64,000 bases of DNA from Bartonella sp. DB5-6 (GCF_000278115.1 NZ_JH725114.1:251409-315408), one strand, 5' to 3'. Shown: positions 27,603 through 38,572, numbered from the stretch's first letter. The notes: a model not told the origin generated them from the sequence alone. Made by a program: numbers and translations.

Positions 27603-29096
27603 ATGATGACAAAGAGCGACGTTTCCTGTCAGGATTTTTCATTGGATGACGATACTCTACATGAAGAATGTGGAGTTTTTGGTATTCTTGGCCATGAAGA
27701 TGCGGCAACATTAACAGCTCTCGGGCTTCACGCACTGCAGCATCGTGGGCAGGAAGCAGCTGGTATTGTTTCTTACTACAACAAAATGTTTCATCAAGAA
27801 AAACATCTAGGTCTTGTTGGTGATCACTATACAAACCCTGCAACACTTTCCCGTTTACCGGGGAATCGTGCTATCGGACATACCCGTTATTCAACAACTG
27901 GAGAAATAGCATTACGCAACGTTCAACCTCTTTTTGCTGAATTAAAAGTTGGAGGTATTGCTATTGCCCATAATGGCAATCTTACCAATGGCCTTACATT
28001 ACGCCGCCAACTCATTGCTTCGGGTGCCATCTGTCAATCAACATCAGATTCAGAAGTTTTTCTCCATCTTATTGCACGTTCACGTTATGAATCATCATCT
28101 GATCGTTTTGTTGATGCTATTCGGCAAGTAGAGGGTGGATATGCCATGTTAGCGCTCACGCGCACTAAGCTCATTGCAGCGCGCGATCCAACAGGAATTC
28201 GCCCTCTCGTAATGGGTGAGCTTGATGGCAAACCAATTTTTTGTTCTGAAACCTGTGCACTTGATATTATTGGAGCAAAATATGTCCGCGATGTTAAAAA
28301 TGGAGAAATTATCATATGTGAAATAGAGAAAAATGGCGAAATTACTAAAAAAATTATAAAATCAGAAAATGAGAAACCAGAAAAACTTTGCCTTTTTGAA
28401 TATGTCTATTTTGCACGTCCTGATTCAATCGTTGGAGGACGGAGTGTTTACACGGTCCGTAAAAACATGGGAATTTATTTAGCCCAAGAAGCTCCTTGTG
28501 AAGGTGATGTCGTAGTTCCCGTTCCTGATGGCGGAACACCTGCTGCAATTGGCTATGCACAAGAAATTGGAATTCCCTTTGAACTTGGTATCATTCGCAA
28601 TCACTATGTTGGCCGCACTTTTATTGAACCAACACAACAAATTCGTGCTTTTGGGGTCAAATTAAAGCATTCTGCAAATCGTTCTGTCATCAAAGGAAAA
28701 CGTGTTATTCTCGTTGATGACTCCATTGTCCGTGGAACAACATCCCTCAAAATTGTGCGAATGCTCCGTGATGCAGGAGCAAAAGAAGTTCATATGCGCA
28801 TTTCTAGCCCTATGATTTTCTATCCCGATTTTTATGGCATTGATACACCTAAAGTTGAAAGCTTATTGGCTAATCAATACCCAGATTTAAAATCCATGTG
28901 CAATTTTGTCGGCGCTGATTCATTAGAATTTCTTTCAACGGATGGTCTGTATCTTGCTGTAGCAGGAGAAAAACGGAATAACGCCGATCCACAATTTACT
29001 GACCATTATTTCACTGGGCAGTACCCTACACATCTTGTTGATCAAGAAAGCATCCCCAAAATTCATCAATCATCTGTCCTTAAAACAAGAGATTAA
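27603..29096 (+). CDS. purF: Amidophosphoribosyltransferase
   Basis: 497 residues. The N-terminal glutaminase domain becomes active when a short propeptide is removed to expose Cys23 (EECGVFGILGHED), followed by GLHALQHRGQEAAGIV. The C-terminal phosphoribosyltransferase domain has the PRPP loop RVILVDDSIVRGTTSLKI. It makes 5-phosphoribosylamine, the first committed step of purine synthesis. Its stop codon overlaps the start of the following SDR gene (TAATG). Confidence 0.96.
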   Translation: MMTKSDVSCQDFSLDDDTLHEECGVFGILGHEDAATLTALGLHALQHRGQEAAGIVSYYNKMFHQEKHLGLVGDHYTNPATLSRLPGNRAIGHTRYSTTGEIALRNVQPLFAELKVGGIAIAHNGNLTNGLTLRRQLIASGAICQSTSDSEVFLHLIARSRYESSSDRFVDAIRQVEGGYAMLALTRTKLIAARDPTGIRPLVMGELDGKPIFCSETCALDIIGAKYVRDVKNGEIIICEIEKNGEITKKIIKSENEKPEKLCLFEYVYFARPDSIVGGRSVYTVRKNMGIYLAQEAPCEGDVVVPVPDGGTPAAIGYAQEIGIPFELGIIRNHYVGRTFIEPTQQIRAFGVKLKHSANRSVIKGKRVILVDDSIVRGTTSLKIVRMLRDAGAKEVHMRISSPMIFYPDFYGIDTPKVESLLANQYPDLKSMCNFVGADSLEFLSTDGLYLAVAGEKRNNADPQFTDHYFTGQYPTHLVDQESIPKIHQSSVLKTRD

Positions 29097-29848
29097 TGAT
29101 GACAAAACTTGATTTTAGTCTCTTTGGTCGTGTTGCACTTGTTACTGGTGCTTCAAAAGGTATTGGCTACCATTTAGCATTGGAGCTTGCAGCACGCGGT
29201 GCTCACATCATAGCACTTGCACGAACAGTGAGTGGACTCACTGAACTTGATAATCAAATCCGAGAAAAAGGTGCTTGTGCAACGCTCGTCCCACTCGACT
29301 TACATCATATGGAACACATTGATACTCTTAGTGTTTCAATTGCTAATCGCTGGAAAAAACTCGATATTATGGTTGCAAATGCAGGAATTCTTGGAACGCT
29401 CTCACCAATAGCTCATATCGAGAACACGGTATTTGAAGATGTTTTTCAAATAAATCTTATAAGCCAATGGCGCTTAATGAAAGCCATGGAACCTTTATTG
29501 CGTAAATCTGATGCTGGACGAGTGATTCTGCTATCTTCAAGTGTCGCTCATATTGCACGCGCTTTCTGGGGACCTTATGCAGCCTCTAAAGCTGCTTTAG
29601 AAATTATTGCTCGTTGTTGGGCGGAAGAGTTAAAGCAAACCCTTATCAAAATTAATTGTGTTGACCCCGGTGCAACACGTACTGCCATGCGTGCACAAGC
29701 CATGCCTAGTGAGGATCCTCAGACTCTCCCTTCACCACAAGAAGTTGCAACAAAAATAGTTCATTTATCATCGCCTAATTTAAAAGAGACAGGAAGACTA
29801 TTTAATGTCCGTAAAAATCGGTTTATGGATTACCATATACCTTATTAA
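29096..29848 (+). CDS. Short-chain dehydrogenase/reductase, substrate unknown
   Basis: 250 residues of the classical SDR family: cofactor motif TGASKGIGYHLALELA, NAGILG, a serine in VILLSSSVAHIA and the YAASK catalytic tetrad residues. The substrate cannot be told from sequence. Its overlap with the purF stop means coupled translation, an arrangement that recurs in Rhizobiales, where this SDR accompanies purF. No terminator follows. Confidence 0.85.
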   Translation: MMTKLDFSLFGRVALVTGASKGIGYHLALELAARGAHIIALARTVSGLTELDNQIREKGACATLVPLDLHHMEHIDTLSVSIANRWKKLDIMVANAGILGTLSPIAHIENTVFEDVFQINLISQWRLMKAMEPLLRKSDAGRVILLSSSVAHIARAFWGPYAASKAALEIIARCWAEELKQTLIKINCVDPGATRTAMRAQAMPSEDPQTLPSPQEVATKIVHLSSPNLKETGRLFNVRKNRFMDYHIPY

Positions 29849-30357
29849 GTCAACGCTTTGATTTATAAGAATAATTTATTATTTTGCGACTTGAATGAAA
29901 ATTCTGAATACAGTAAACTTTTTCATATCGAATTCTTTTATGATGCATGAGAGAGAATCTCTTGTCCATCATAAGAAGAATCAATGTGTGGATAAAGGAC
30001 ATTTAAAAGGAAGGTAGATACGCCTCTCATGGAGAGTCTAAATGCAAGGAGTAGTTGTGTACATTGGGAGCTTATAAAATTATAATGATGGTGCAAAGCT
30101 TATATCCTCATAAGCCGTAAAGATAGCAGAACGCTATGGACTTCTCGTTATATCCTTTACAAGTTTCCGTTGTAAAATAAGCTTTAGAGAAACAAATATA
30201 TTTTTTAAAGAAAATCCATGAACTGCAGATAAATGGTATAGTATTCTTAGTAAGAGATGTGCCTCCATTAATCCATAGCCATAGATATGAAATGATCAAA
30301 CTGAATTAAACTTCTCTCTACTTCTATTATTCTTTTTCAAAAATAAAATATAAAGTT
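29849..30357. other. Gene-free stretch between SDR gene and pssA
   Basis: 509 bases between convergent genes with no recognisable gene, RNA or terminator. A 63-codon minus frame (30108-30299) has no start signal, no family resemblance and random-looking composition, so it is not annotated. The stretch may be an eroded former gene. Confidence 0.5.
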
Positions 30358-31197
30358 TTATGATTCTTGAGGAGTTTTAGCGCTGCTCTTTTTTTCTTCC
30401 AAAGCAGCCCGTTTATTATACGCTATGAAACTACAGGGGAGAAAAATCATATAGCCAACAGCTGTAATCAATAAAGTGTGCCATGTGTAAGTTGCAAGAA
30501 AACCTACATAAATAACAACGCCCAATATGCACGGTACGACAATATCACGCCTCAAACTTTGATCAATTGTTTTTGCATTCCATACCGGTAAACGACTAAC
30601 CAATAGAAAAGCAATAATCACAGTATAAAGACTAAAAAATAACGCCCAGCCCCAACTCGGCATCAAACCAAGAACTCCTAGATACATAGGCAATAAAAGT
30701 AACAACGCCCCTGCCGGTGCAGGAACGCCAATAAAATAATTTTCCTGCCATTTTGGTATATCCATGTTATCTAACATCACATTAAAACGCGCTAACCGCA
30801 AACAACAAGCAACACAATAGACAAGGGCTGCTACCCAACCTACTTGATGAGCTTGAGTCAAAATAAAGGAGTAAACAATAAGCGCTGGTGCAACACCAAA
30901 ATTAACCACATCAGCAAGAGAATCCATCTGCGCTCCAAAAGATGAACTCCCATCCATCAGACGAGCAACACGACCATCAGCACCATCTAGGATTGCTGCC
31001 AAAAGAACCATTAAAATAGCAGCCTCATAGCGATGCTCAAAAGCCAAACGAATGCTACTCATTCCTGCACAAATCGCCAAAACAGTGATAATATTAGGAA
31101 TGATATATCGCATGGGTATAGGTGAACGCCACCGATTTGCAGCATCATCATGCTGCCCCTCAGGATTAAATGAAGAAAATAGTGAAAAATTTTTCAT
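30358..31197 (-). CDS. pssA: CDP-diacylglycerol-serine O-phosphatidyltransferase
   Basis: 279 residues, membrane protein of the CDP-alcohol phosphatidyltransferase family. The signature is DGADGRVARLMDGSSSFGAQMDSL, i.e. the pattern DGxxARxxxxxxxxGxxxDxxxD with its conserved aspartates (LDGADGRVAR, then GAQMDSLADVV). It makes phosphatidylserine from CDP-diacylglycerol and serine. psd lies immediately upstream and converts the product to phosphatidylethanolamine; the gap is eight bases, so the two genes form a psd-pssA operon. Confidence 0.93.
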   Translation of the reverse strand: MKNFSLFSSFNPEGQHDDAANRWRSPIPMRYIIPNIITVLAICAGMSSIRLAFEHRYEAAILMVLLAAILDGADGRVARLMDGSSSFGAQMDSLADVVNFGVAPALIVYSFILTQAHQVGWVAALVYCVACCLRLARFNVMLDNMDIPKWQENYFIGVPAPAGALLLLLPMYLGVLGLMPSWGWALFFSLYTVIIAFLLVSRLPVWNAKTIDQSLRRDIVVPCILGVVIYVGFLATYTWHTLLITAVGYMIFLPCSFIAYNKRAALEEKKSSAKTPQES

Positions 31198-31205
31198 TGT
31201 TTGTC

Positions 31206-31904
31206 CTAATCAAATCTGAAGTCAGTTGTAGCACTCTTATCATCAAAAGAGCCTAGCACTGTTTCTCCAGCAATTGCTGTCTGTCCAACCGCAACACGCA
31301 ATTTCATTTCAGTGGGTACATAAATATCAAGGCGAGAACCAAATCGAATCAATCCAAACCGTTCTCCAGTAATGACGGAATCCTTTTCTTTTGACCAACA
31401 AACAATCCTGCGAGCAACCATCCCAGCTATCTGTACCATACCAATTTTACCGTGCATGCTGTCAATCACCAGCCCATTACGCTCATTAAACTGGCTAGCT
31501 TTATCAAGCTCGGCATTTCTAAACTGACCTGGGTGATAAACTATAGATTCTACTGTACCACTTATGGGAATACGGTTAATATGGCACGAAAAAATATCCA
31601 TAAATACGGAAACACGGATCATTTCTTTACTACCCAATCCTAATTCTTCAGGCGGGACACATGGCTCAACAAACGAGATCCGCCCATCAGCAGGAGACAT
31701 AACCCAATTGGGATTCAAAGGGATCACACGCTCCGGATCGCGGAAGAAGTATATACACCACACCGTGAGAACAAGACCACACCAAAACAACGGACTCCAT
31801 ACCCAACCAAAAATGAGCGAAATAATAAAAAACACTACAATAAAAGGATAACCCTCTTTATGAATTGGCACAAAGCTATTATGGATCGATTGTAGAACAC
31901 TCAT
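31206..31904 (-). CDS. psd: Phosphatidylserine decarboxylase proenzyme
   Basis: 232 residues, the short form of the family. The autocleavage site is Gly-Ser in [11 protein letters not shown] near residue 200, which generates the pyruvoyl group; [13 protein letters not shown] and [16 protein letters not shown] are other family blocks. One or two membrane segments lie at the N-terminus ([16 protein letters not shown]). It turns phosphatidylserine into phosphatidylethanolamine. First gene of the psd-pssA operon. Confidence 0.94.
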   Translation of the reverse strand: MSVLQSIHNSFVPIHKEGYPFIVVFFIISLIFGWVWSPLFWCGLVLTVWCIYFFRDPERVIPLNPNWVMSPADGRISFVEPCVPPEELGLGSKEMIRVSVFMDIFSCHINRIPISGTVESIVYHPGQFRNAELDKASQFNERNGLVIDSMHGKIGMVQIAGMVARRIVCWSKEKDSVITGERFGLIRFGSRLDIYVPTEMKLRVAVGQTAIAGETVLGSFDDKSATTDFRFD

Positions 31905-32020
31905 GTAATTTCCTATTCATAGTATAACTTAAACAAGTAATAAATCTCTTTGTTCCTCCTTACCTTATTTGTACTTAATCAATCGCTCCATATAAAGTTA
32001 TAAGTTACATTTTGCGCAGC

Positions 32021-33904
32021 TTATTTTTTACGATTAACAACGCCTGCCTCATCTTCTTCACGCATTTTACGTAATTTTTCTTCAGCTTGCGATGCTTCAA
32101 GCTGCTTATTCCACATTGAAGCATATAAACCTTTCTTACGTAAAAGCTCTGCATGAGTCCCATTTTCAATAATACGGCCATTTTTGAGAACTAAAATTTC
32201 ATCCGCATTTATAACAGTAGAAAGACGATGCGCAATTATCAATGTTGTCCGTCCACGGCTTACGATATCCAATGCTTGTTGAATTTCCTGTTCCGTTGTC
32301 GTATCAAGAGCCGCAGTTGCTTCATCTAGAATAAGAAGTGGAGGAGCTTTTAACAGTGTCCGTGCAATAGCCACACGTTGTTTTTCTCCACCTGATAGTT
32401 TGAGTCCACGCTCACCTACCATAGATTGAAATCCTTCTGGAAGCATCCCAATAAATTGTGATATCTGTGCCATTTCAGCAGCTTTACACATCTCTTCCTC
32501 TGTAGCACTTGGGCGCCCATAGCAGATATTATATGCAATTGTATCATTAAATAACACCGTATCCTGCGGTACCATTCCGATAGCTTCACGCAAACTTTTC
32601 TGTGTTACATCACGAATATCTTGCCCGTCAATTGTAATGGAACCCGCATCCACATCGTAAAAACGAAAAAGTAATCGAGAAATTGTCGATTTACCAGCAC
32701 CTGATGGACCAACAATTGCAACTGTTTTGCCTCCAGGGATTTCAAAATCAATATCTTTGAGAATCTGGCGAGTCGGATCATAGGAAAACTTTACCTGACT
32801 AAACCGGATACTACCATCACGCACTATCAATGGTTTGGCATCTGATTTATCAATGATTTCCTGCTGAACATCTAAAAGATCAAACATGGCTTCTATATCA
32901 GTTAATCCTTGTCGAACGTCACGATAAATTGAACCAATAAAATTCAGCGGAATAGAAAGCTGTATTAAAAGCGCATTAATAAAAACGAAATCCCCTAAAG
33001 TCTGGGTCTTATGAAAAATTTCATAAGCTGACATCAACATCAGAATAGTCATTCCAATACCAAAAATAAGAGCCTGACCAAAATTAAGCCAGCTTAATGA
33101 TGTCCAAATTTTTGTTGCCGCTTTTTCATAATTTGCCATAGAAGAATCAAATCGACGCGCTTCCAGAGTTTCATTGCAAAAATATTTGACAGTTTCAAAG
33201 TTCAAAAGAGAATCAACAGCGTGCGTATTAGCCTCAGTATCTGCAATATTCATTTTTTGCCGAATTCGAATGCGCCAATCACTTGCCTTGATTGTAAACC
33301 AAATATACAAACCAACCATTGTTACAACTATGAATAAATAATGCCATCCATAGCTTATGTAAAATACAAATGCTGTCAAAACAAATTCTAAAACTGTTGG
33401 CACTGTGTTCAGAATTGAAAATCTGACGATAGCTTCAATTCCCTTCGTACCACGCTCAATCACACGAGAAAGTCCGCCCGTTCGCCTTTCTAGATGAAAT
33501 CGCAAAGACAATTCATGAATATGTACAAAAGTCTTATAGGCTAATTGGCGAATAGCGTGTTGACCAACGGTTGCAAAAATGGAATCACGTAACTGGTTTA
33601 ATCCAGCCTGAATAATACGCGTAACATTGTATGCTAAAACCAAGATGATGGGAATAGCCCAATTGGATGGAAACCATACAGGGAGCTTAATGCTTGCATC
33701 AAGTGCATCCGTAGCATATTTAAAAAAATATGGCACACATATGAGAACGAGCTTGGCTAAAATAAGATAAAATATCGCCCATAGTACACGGATTTTCAGA
33801 TCGCGCCGATCTACCGGCCACATATAAGGCCATAAATTATAAAGCGTACGTAGAGTTTGCCCCGTACCTGATGACACGGTTTTTGTCATTTCACTCTGTT
33901 CCAT
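32021..33904 (-). CDS. ABC exporter, fused membrane-ATPase, Atm1/HMT-like
   Basis: 627 residues: six membrane helices in residues ~40-320, then an ATPase with Walker [16 protein letters not shown], signature KLSGGEKQRVAIARTLL, Walker B LLILDEATAALD and the H-loop IAHRLSTV. The membrane domain (RVIERGTKGIEAIVRFSILNT..) matches the Atm1 / ABCB7-type branch, which moves glutathione-linked sulfur, iron-sulfur precursors or metal-glutathione complexes. The assignment to this branch is by motif, not by search. SD AAGGAC before the ATG. It appears monocistronic; no clear terminator follows. Confidence 0.85.
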   Translation of the reverse strand: MEQSEMTKTVSSGTGQTLRTLYNLWPYMWPVDRRDLKIRVLWAIFYLILAKLVLICVPYFFKYATDALDASIKLPVWFPSNWAIPIILVLAYNVTRIIQAGLNQLRDSIFATVGQHAIRQLAYKTFVHIHELSLRFHLERRTGGLSRVIERGTKGIEAIVRFSILNTVPTVLEFVLTAFVFYISYGWHYLFIVVTMVGLYIWFTIKASDWRIRIRQKMNIADTEANTHAVDSLLNFETVKYFCNETLEARRFDSSMANYEKAATKIWTSLSWLNFGQALIFGIGMTILMLMSAYEIFHKTQTLGDFVFINALLIQLSIPLNFIGSIYRDVRQGLTDIEAMFDLLDVQQEIIDKSDAKPLIVRDGSIRFSQVKFSYDPTRQILKDIDFEIPGGKTVAIVGPSGAGKSTISRLLFRFYDVDAGSITIDGQDIRDVTQKSLREAIGMVPQDTVLFNDTIAYNICYGRPSATEEEMCKAAEMAQISQFIGMLPEGFQSMVGERGLKLSGGEKQRVAIARTLLKAPPLLILDEATAALDTTTEQEIQQALDIVSRGRTTLIIAHRLSTVINADEILVLKNGRIIENGTHAELLRKKGLYASMWNKQLEASQAEEKLRKMREEDEAGVVNRKK

Positions 33905-34019
33905 AACGTCCTTACTATTTTATATTCACTCAACAGACGATAACTATCCTGTTGCTGTTTACAGATCATATCATCTCTTTGTATATGCCTCCGGCAAACT
34001 ATACGCCTTAACCTTGAGG

Positions 34020-34691
34020 TTAGACTGTTTCTGAAAAAGGAACAAGAAATAATCCGCCATAAGATTTATTATTTTGGTCTGTACGCTCATACCATTCTGC
34101 TGCAAATAAATTCTCAATTTTTACACGCTTTTTTTTCAATTCTGCTTGAAGCCACGTCTTTGATTTACCAATCTCTTTAAGTCCATCATCGATAATTTCG
34201 CCATTTTCTACTAAAATGATAGACTTCTTTCCCTCGTCCTTTTTAACGACAGAACACTCACCACTGGTTTCTAAATGAACAAAAGCGGCTTCATGTAAAC
34301 TACAACCTTTAATTCGCAACATTGTAATCAAATCATTTACGCTGATACCCAAATTCTTAATCTTATCTATTTGAAATATACCATCTAAAACTAATGTGAT
34401 ATTTCGCCCTGCAATAAGACGACGAAAAAAAACTGAGTAGCGTGCAAAAAAATTAAGAGATGTCACCAAAGCTTGCCAAATACATAAAACAATCAGCAAT
34501 TGAACACTACTAATATTCGGATTATAAACAACTCCTCCAATGATACTCCCCATCACAAAATTACTTACCAAATCAACTGGTGTCATTTGACTGAGGCTTC
34601 CGCGTCCCGTTGTTCTTAAAATCAGGAGGAAGGCTATAAGACCTACAACCAATTTAAATGTGACATACCCGTAATGATATAAAAAATCCAT
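34020..34691 (-). CDS. DUF421 (YetF/YcaP-like) membrane protein
   Basis: 223 residues. Three membrane helices at the N-terminus (LVVGLIAFLLILRTTGR), a TPVDLVSNFVMGSIIGG block and a C-terminal soluble domain with LVENGEIIDDGLKEIGKS, typical of DUF421 proteins. The molecular role is not established. The ATG at 34691 (preceded by GGGAG) is preferred over the TTG one codon upstream. It lies 42 bases downstream of cysS on the same strand. Confidence 0.8.
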   Translation of the reverse strand: MDFLYHYGYVTFKLVVGLIAFLLILRTTGRGSLSQMTPVDLVSNFVMGSIIGGVVYNPNISSVQLLIVLCIWQALVTSLNFFARYSVFFRRLIAGRNITLVLDGIFQIDKIKNLGISVNDLITMLRIKGCSLHEAAFVHLETSGECSVVKKDEGKKSIILVENGEIIDDGLKEIGKSKTWLQAELKKKRVKIENLFAAEWYERTDQNNKSYGGLFLVPFSETV

Positions 34692-34733
34692 CAAACTTTC
34701 TCCCTTGTTATGAAAGCTGCTAGAATACGGAAA

Positions 34734-36242
34734 TTATAAGCGTTTTATTTCCCACACGGTTATACGTTCACCAGTTTGTGAATCCTTGCTATCTTTGAGT
34801 AAAACCCCCTCGGCTGCAAGCTCATCACGAATTGTATCCGCAGCTGCCCACTCTTTATTATGGATAAGCTGTAACCTTTCGGCAATGCGTTGATCGATAA
34901 TTTTTTTATCAAGGGAAATTTTTCTTACAAACAATGGGCATTCTACATCTCTAATCCACTCTTGCCGCAAGAGCCCAAATAAATTCATCCCATTTGCGAG
35001 AGCTGTAGCATTTCCTGCTTTATAAAATTTTCGCAAAAGAGTAAATGCACTCGGAGTGTTAAGATCATCACTGAGTGCGTTTAGCAAAGATTCATCAATC
35101 GATTCGTTGTTTCTTACTCTTTCTTTTTCACAGCGAAGCAATTGATACCAACGATAGAGTTCGCTACTAGACTGTGCCAAACGTTGAGCTGTCCAATTTA
35201 ACGGTTCACGATAATGCGTTTGTAACATCGAAAAACGTGCAGACAAACCAACCCAATTTTTCTTCATTTCTTCTGTTAAAATACTACTAATCTCAACCAA
35301 ATCACTCTCTAAAATAGAACGAATAGTTATAAAATTTCCAAGGCTTTTAGACATCTTTTTGCCTTCAACTTGCAAAAAACCATTATGCATCCAAAGATTA
35401 GCCATCCGCTCAGTTCCAAAAGCTGAACAACTTTGTGCAATCTCATTTTCATGGTGAGGAAAAATCAAATCGATACCACCACCATGGATATCAAAAATAT
35501 TCGCTGTCGGATCATCACAGAACAAACCACCACCATAGGGTGCTAACAGCTTTGCCATCGACATCGCAGAACATTCGATATGCCATCCCGGACGACCTAA
35601 GACAGGAATTCCTGCTGGCGATATCCAACCTGGTTCCCCCTCCACAGAGGGCTTCCATAAAACAAAATCCATCTCTTCCCTTTTATAAGCAGCTACATCA
35701 ACACGTGCACCAGCTCTCATTTCACCTAAAGAGCGTCTTGCAAATGCCCCATAATGGGGATGTTTTTTTATGCTGCTCACAGAAAATAATATATGATTTT
35801 CCGCTTTATAAGCATGCCCCTTTTCAAGTAACCTTTCAATCAAAGAGCGCATTTCTCCTAAATGATCAGTTGCACGCGGTTGACTCGTGGGCAGTAAACA
35901 ACCAAGTGCTAGTGTGTCTTGTTGAAATTGAAAATATGTATGTTCCGTCAATTGGCGAATAGCTTCGTTAAGTGCTAGCTCTGGATATTCATAAACTGCT
36001 CGTGCATTAATTTTATCATCCACATCTGTAATATTACGTGCATATATAACATGATCATTGCCATAAACATGACGCAATAAGCGAAATAAAATATCAAAAA
36101 CGATCACAGGACGTGCATTTCCTATATGCGCATAATCATAAACCGTTGGGCCACAAACATAAAGGCGTACCTTAGTTACATCTATCGGTGTAAAATTTTC
36201 TTTTTTACGTGTAAGCGTATTATAAAATCGCAACTCTCTCAT
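34734..36242 (-). CDS. cysS: Cysteinyl-tRNA synthetase
   Basis: 502 residues. Class I synthetase with the zinc ligand Cys30 and the HIGH-like motif HIGN (39-42) in [17 protein letters not shown], the second zinc half in WHIECSAM and HHENEIAQS, and the KMSKS motif in [12 protein letters not shown]. It charges tRNA-Cys. Translation starts at [10 protein letters not shown]. No terminator is evident after the stop; the DUF421 gene follows by 42 bases. Confidence 0.96.
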   Translation of the reverse strand: MRELRFYNTLTRKKENFTPIDVTKVRLYVCGPTVYDYAHIGNARPVIVFDILFRLLRHVYGNDHVIYARNITDVDDKINARAVYEYPELALNEAIRQLTEHTYFQFQQDTLALGCLLPTSQPRATDHLGEMRSLIERLLEKGHAYKAENHILFSVSSIKKHPHYGAFARRSLGEMRAGARVDVAAYKREEMDFVLWKPSVEGEPGWISPAGIPVLGRPGWHIECSAMSMAKLLAPYGGGLFCDDPTANIFDIHGGGIDLIFPHHENEIAQSCSAFGTERMANLWMHNGFLQVEGKKMSKSLGNFITIRSILESDLVEISSILTEEMKKNWVGLSARFSMLQTHYREPLNWTAQRLAQSSSELYRWYQLLRCEKERVRNNESIDESLLNALSDDLNTPSAFTLLRKFYKAGNATALANGMNLFGLLRQEWIRDVECPLFVRKISLDKKIIDQRIAERLQLIHNKEWAAADTIRDELAAEGVLLKDSKDSQTGERITVWEIKRL

Positions 36243-36761
36243 AAATTATACTCCGTTAGCGATATTACTCACCATTCTGCATGATGAATCTTACCCAAGA
36301 TTATTGCATTATGTAGTTAGGTTAAAACTTTCATGTCTCTTATGTAAAATCCTCATAACTTCCCCCCTTCATCTAAGATGTATCCATCATCTGTCACAAA
36401 AACAATCCAATTTATTTGATTGGATAAGAGCATTTTATCGATAAAAAGCGTGCCTTTCCTTGATGAGAAAACTGTCTTAAGAGAAAATTTGCAACGCGCT
36501 ATATAACGTAAATTCATACAAAAAACGAATTACATATAAAAAATCTAAAATCTTTAATCACATAAAGATTTGTCGGAACTTTTTATAACCTCATGATGGT
36601 TTCCTTATTCTCTTTCATGCCCTAAATTCTATAACACACTCACTATTGGTAATAATACACAAAGCATTTTCGCCCTATTTTTTTAACATATTCTCTACAA
36701 CAAAACCATTTTATCCGCGATTGGAATCTACAAAGTCTTACTAAAAAGGAAAAGTAAAACA
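36243..36761. other. Gene-free divergent region between cysS and TIGR02301 gene
   Basis: 519 AT-rich bases between divergent starts, expected to hold promoters for both. Nothing else recognised. Confidence 0.5.
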
Positions 36762-37133
36762 ATGCGTAATATACTGATAAATATTACTTTTTTAACATTT
36801 TTTCTAGCTTTAACACCAACTTTTGCGCAACAATCTCCTCCCTATGAAACAAAATTGCTACGACTAGCAGAAATTTTGGGATCTCTGCACTATTTGCATA
36901 ATCTTTGTAAGACTCCAACAAACCAATGGTATGACTACATGACCGCATTGATCGAAGCAGAACAACCAATGCCACAAAGACGCGCTTATTTTTACGAAGC
37001 ATTTAATGAAGCGTATCGTGCCTTTTCAGAAAATTATCATCGTTGTACACGATCAGCAATTGAAGCAAATAAAAGATACGTTAAAGAGGGTAGAGCCTTG
37101 TCCGAAAGCCTTCTTACGCGTCTTAACAATTAA
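36762..37133 (+). CDS. TIGR02301 family secreted protein
   Basis: 123 residues with an N-terminal signal peptide (MRNILINITFLTFFLALTP, cut near TFAQ), so periplasmic. The mature part carries LAEILGSLHYLHNLC and YEAFNEAYRAFSENYHRCT, an all-helical pattern with two cysteines that matches the TIGR02301 family, found in Rhizobiales and of unknown function. The SD AAAAGGAAAAG is good. It stands alone and converges on the dihydroorotase gene. Confidence 0.75.
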   Translation: MRNILINITFLTFFLALTPTFAQQSPPYETKLLRLAEILGSLHYLHNLCKTPTNQWYDYMTALIEAEQPMPQRRAYFYEAFNEAYRAFSENYHRCTRSAIEANKRYVKEGRALSESLLTRLNN

Positions 37134-37243
37134 CCCATAGAAAAATTCTCAAGCTTTCAAGATAGCTTGTCTTCACAAAATCGTTATGAGAACTTTCTAC
37201 ACGCACAAAATTATTCTACAAAGCCTCCTAAATCTTAATCTTG

Positions 37244-38572
37244 TCACGCCAAAGCTTCTATAAATTTAACAGGCTCACCTTGCGAAGGTGTGACAATTTC
37301 GCCTTCCCACATGACACGCATACCACGAATAATGGTCCCAACAGGCCAACCTTTAACTTTTTGACCATCATAAGGTGTCCAACCGGCACGCGAACCAATT
37401 AATGCATTCGTAATAATTTCTTCCCGCTTAAGATCAACAATGGTTAAATCGGCATCATATCCAACAGCAAGGCGCCCTTTACAGCTTATACCAAAAATCC
37501 GGCTAGGACCATGTGAAGTGAGATCAACAAAACGTTCAAGAGAGATCTTTCCTGCATTTACATGTGTTAGCATAATTGCCGTTGTTGTCTGTACACCAGT
37601 CATCCCTGAAGGTGAAGTTGGATAAGTTTTAAGCTTTTCCTCAAGCGTATGAGGAGCATGATCAGAACCTAACACATCAATAATACCCTGCTGAACGCCG
37701 TACCAAAGAGACTCACGATGGCGGCTTTCACGAATAGGTGGATTCATCTGAATTAATGTGCCAAACTGCAAATAATCATCAGCAGTTAACGTCAAATGAT
37801 GCTGCGTAACTTCAATGGTTGCCACATCTTTATGTTTTTTTAGAAAATCAATTTCTTCCGCAGTAGAGAGGTGAAGCACATGAATGCGCGCCCTCGTTTC
37901 ATGCGCGATTTTCACCAAGCGCTGTGTACATTTTAGTGCTGCGACTTCGTCACGCCAAACTGGGTGTGATGATGCATCCCCTTCGATACACAACATTTTA
38001 CGCTCTCTGAGCCTTGCCTCATCTTCAGAATGGAAAGCTGCACGACGGTGAATATTCTTCAAAATAAGACGCACACTCTCATCATCATCCACTAAAAGAT
38101 CACCCGTAGAAGACCCCATAAAAACTTTAATTCCAGCAGCTCCAGGAAGTCTTTCTAACTCGGCTAATTCATATACATTTTCACGTGTTCCTCCAACCCA
38201 AAAAGCAAAATCACAATGCATCCGATGAAACCCGCGTTTTACTTTATCAGACAAAGCTTCCTCCGATGTGGTTAATGGATTGGTATTAGGCATTTCAAAT
38301 ACTGCTGTAACCCCCCCTAAAACCGCGGAATAGGAACCACTTTCTAAATCTTCCTTATGTTCATTGCCTGGCTCACGAAAATGAACTTGACTATCGATAA
38401 TCCCTGGTAAAATGTGAAGCCCTGTACAATCAATTACTTCACTAGCAGATACACATGTAAGATCCCCAATTTCAGCAATGCGGCCATTTGTAATACCAAT
38501 ATCACGCTTACTCCTTCCATCATGATTTACCACTGTTGCGCCTTTAAAAATTGTATCAAATGTTTTAAACAT
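37244..38572 (-). CDS. Dihydroorotase (class I type)
   Basis: 442 residues of the amidohydrolase superfamily. Metal ligands are in DSQVHFREPG (HxH-like, here Q-H-F-R), in IKVFMGSSTG where the usual carbamylated Lys sits, in HVLHLS and in GSDHAPHT; MPNTNPLTT is the dihydroorotase/dihydropyrimidinase marker. It closes carbamoyl-aspartate to dihydroorotate in pyrimidine synthesis. The first His of the HxH pair appears as Gln, seen in some class I members and in inactive relatives, so activity should not be taken for granted. The ATG at 38572 has GAGGAG upstream. Divergent from ygfZ with 64 bases between. Confidence 0.85.
   Translation of the reverse strand: MFKTFDTIFKGATVVNHDGRSKRDIGITNGRIAEIGDLTCVSASEVIDCTGLHILPGIIDSQVHFREPGNEHKEDLESGSYSAVLGGVTAVFEMPNTNPLTTSEEALSDKVKRGFHRMHCDFAFWVGGTRENVYELAELERLPGAAGIKVFMGSSTGDLLVDDDESVRLILKNIHRRAAFHSEDEARLRERKMLCIEGDASSHPVWRDEVAALKCTQRLVKIAHETRARIHVLHLSTAEEIDFLKKHKDVATIEVTQHHLTLTADDYLQFGTLIQMNPPIRESRHRESLWYGVQQGIIDVLGSDHAPHTLEEKLKTYPTSPSGMTGVQTTTAIMLTHVNAGKISLERFVDLTSHGPSRIFGISCKGRLAVGYDADLTIVDLKREEIITNALIGSRAGWTPYDGQKVKGWPVGTIIRGMRVMWEGEIVTPSQGEPVKFIEALA

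Noticed and set aside
33963..34005. Bulged hairpin downstream of the DUF421 gene (GTATA-TGCC-TCC-GGCA-TATAC) as a terminator
   Set aside because: Short stem with a three-base bulge and no T-run on the transcribed strand.
35435..35962. 175-codon plus frame opposite cysS
   Set aside because: It overlaps a complete cysS with all motifs; composition is His/Gln rich as expected of an antisense shadow.
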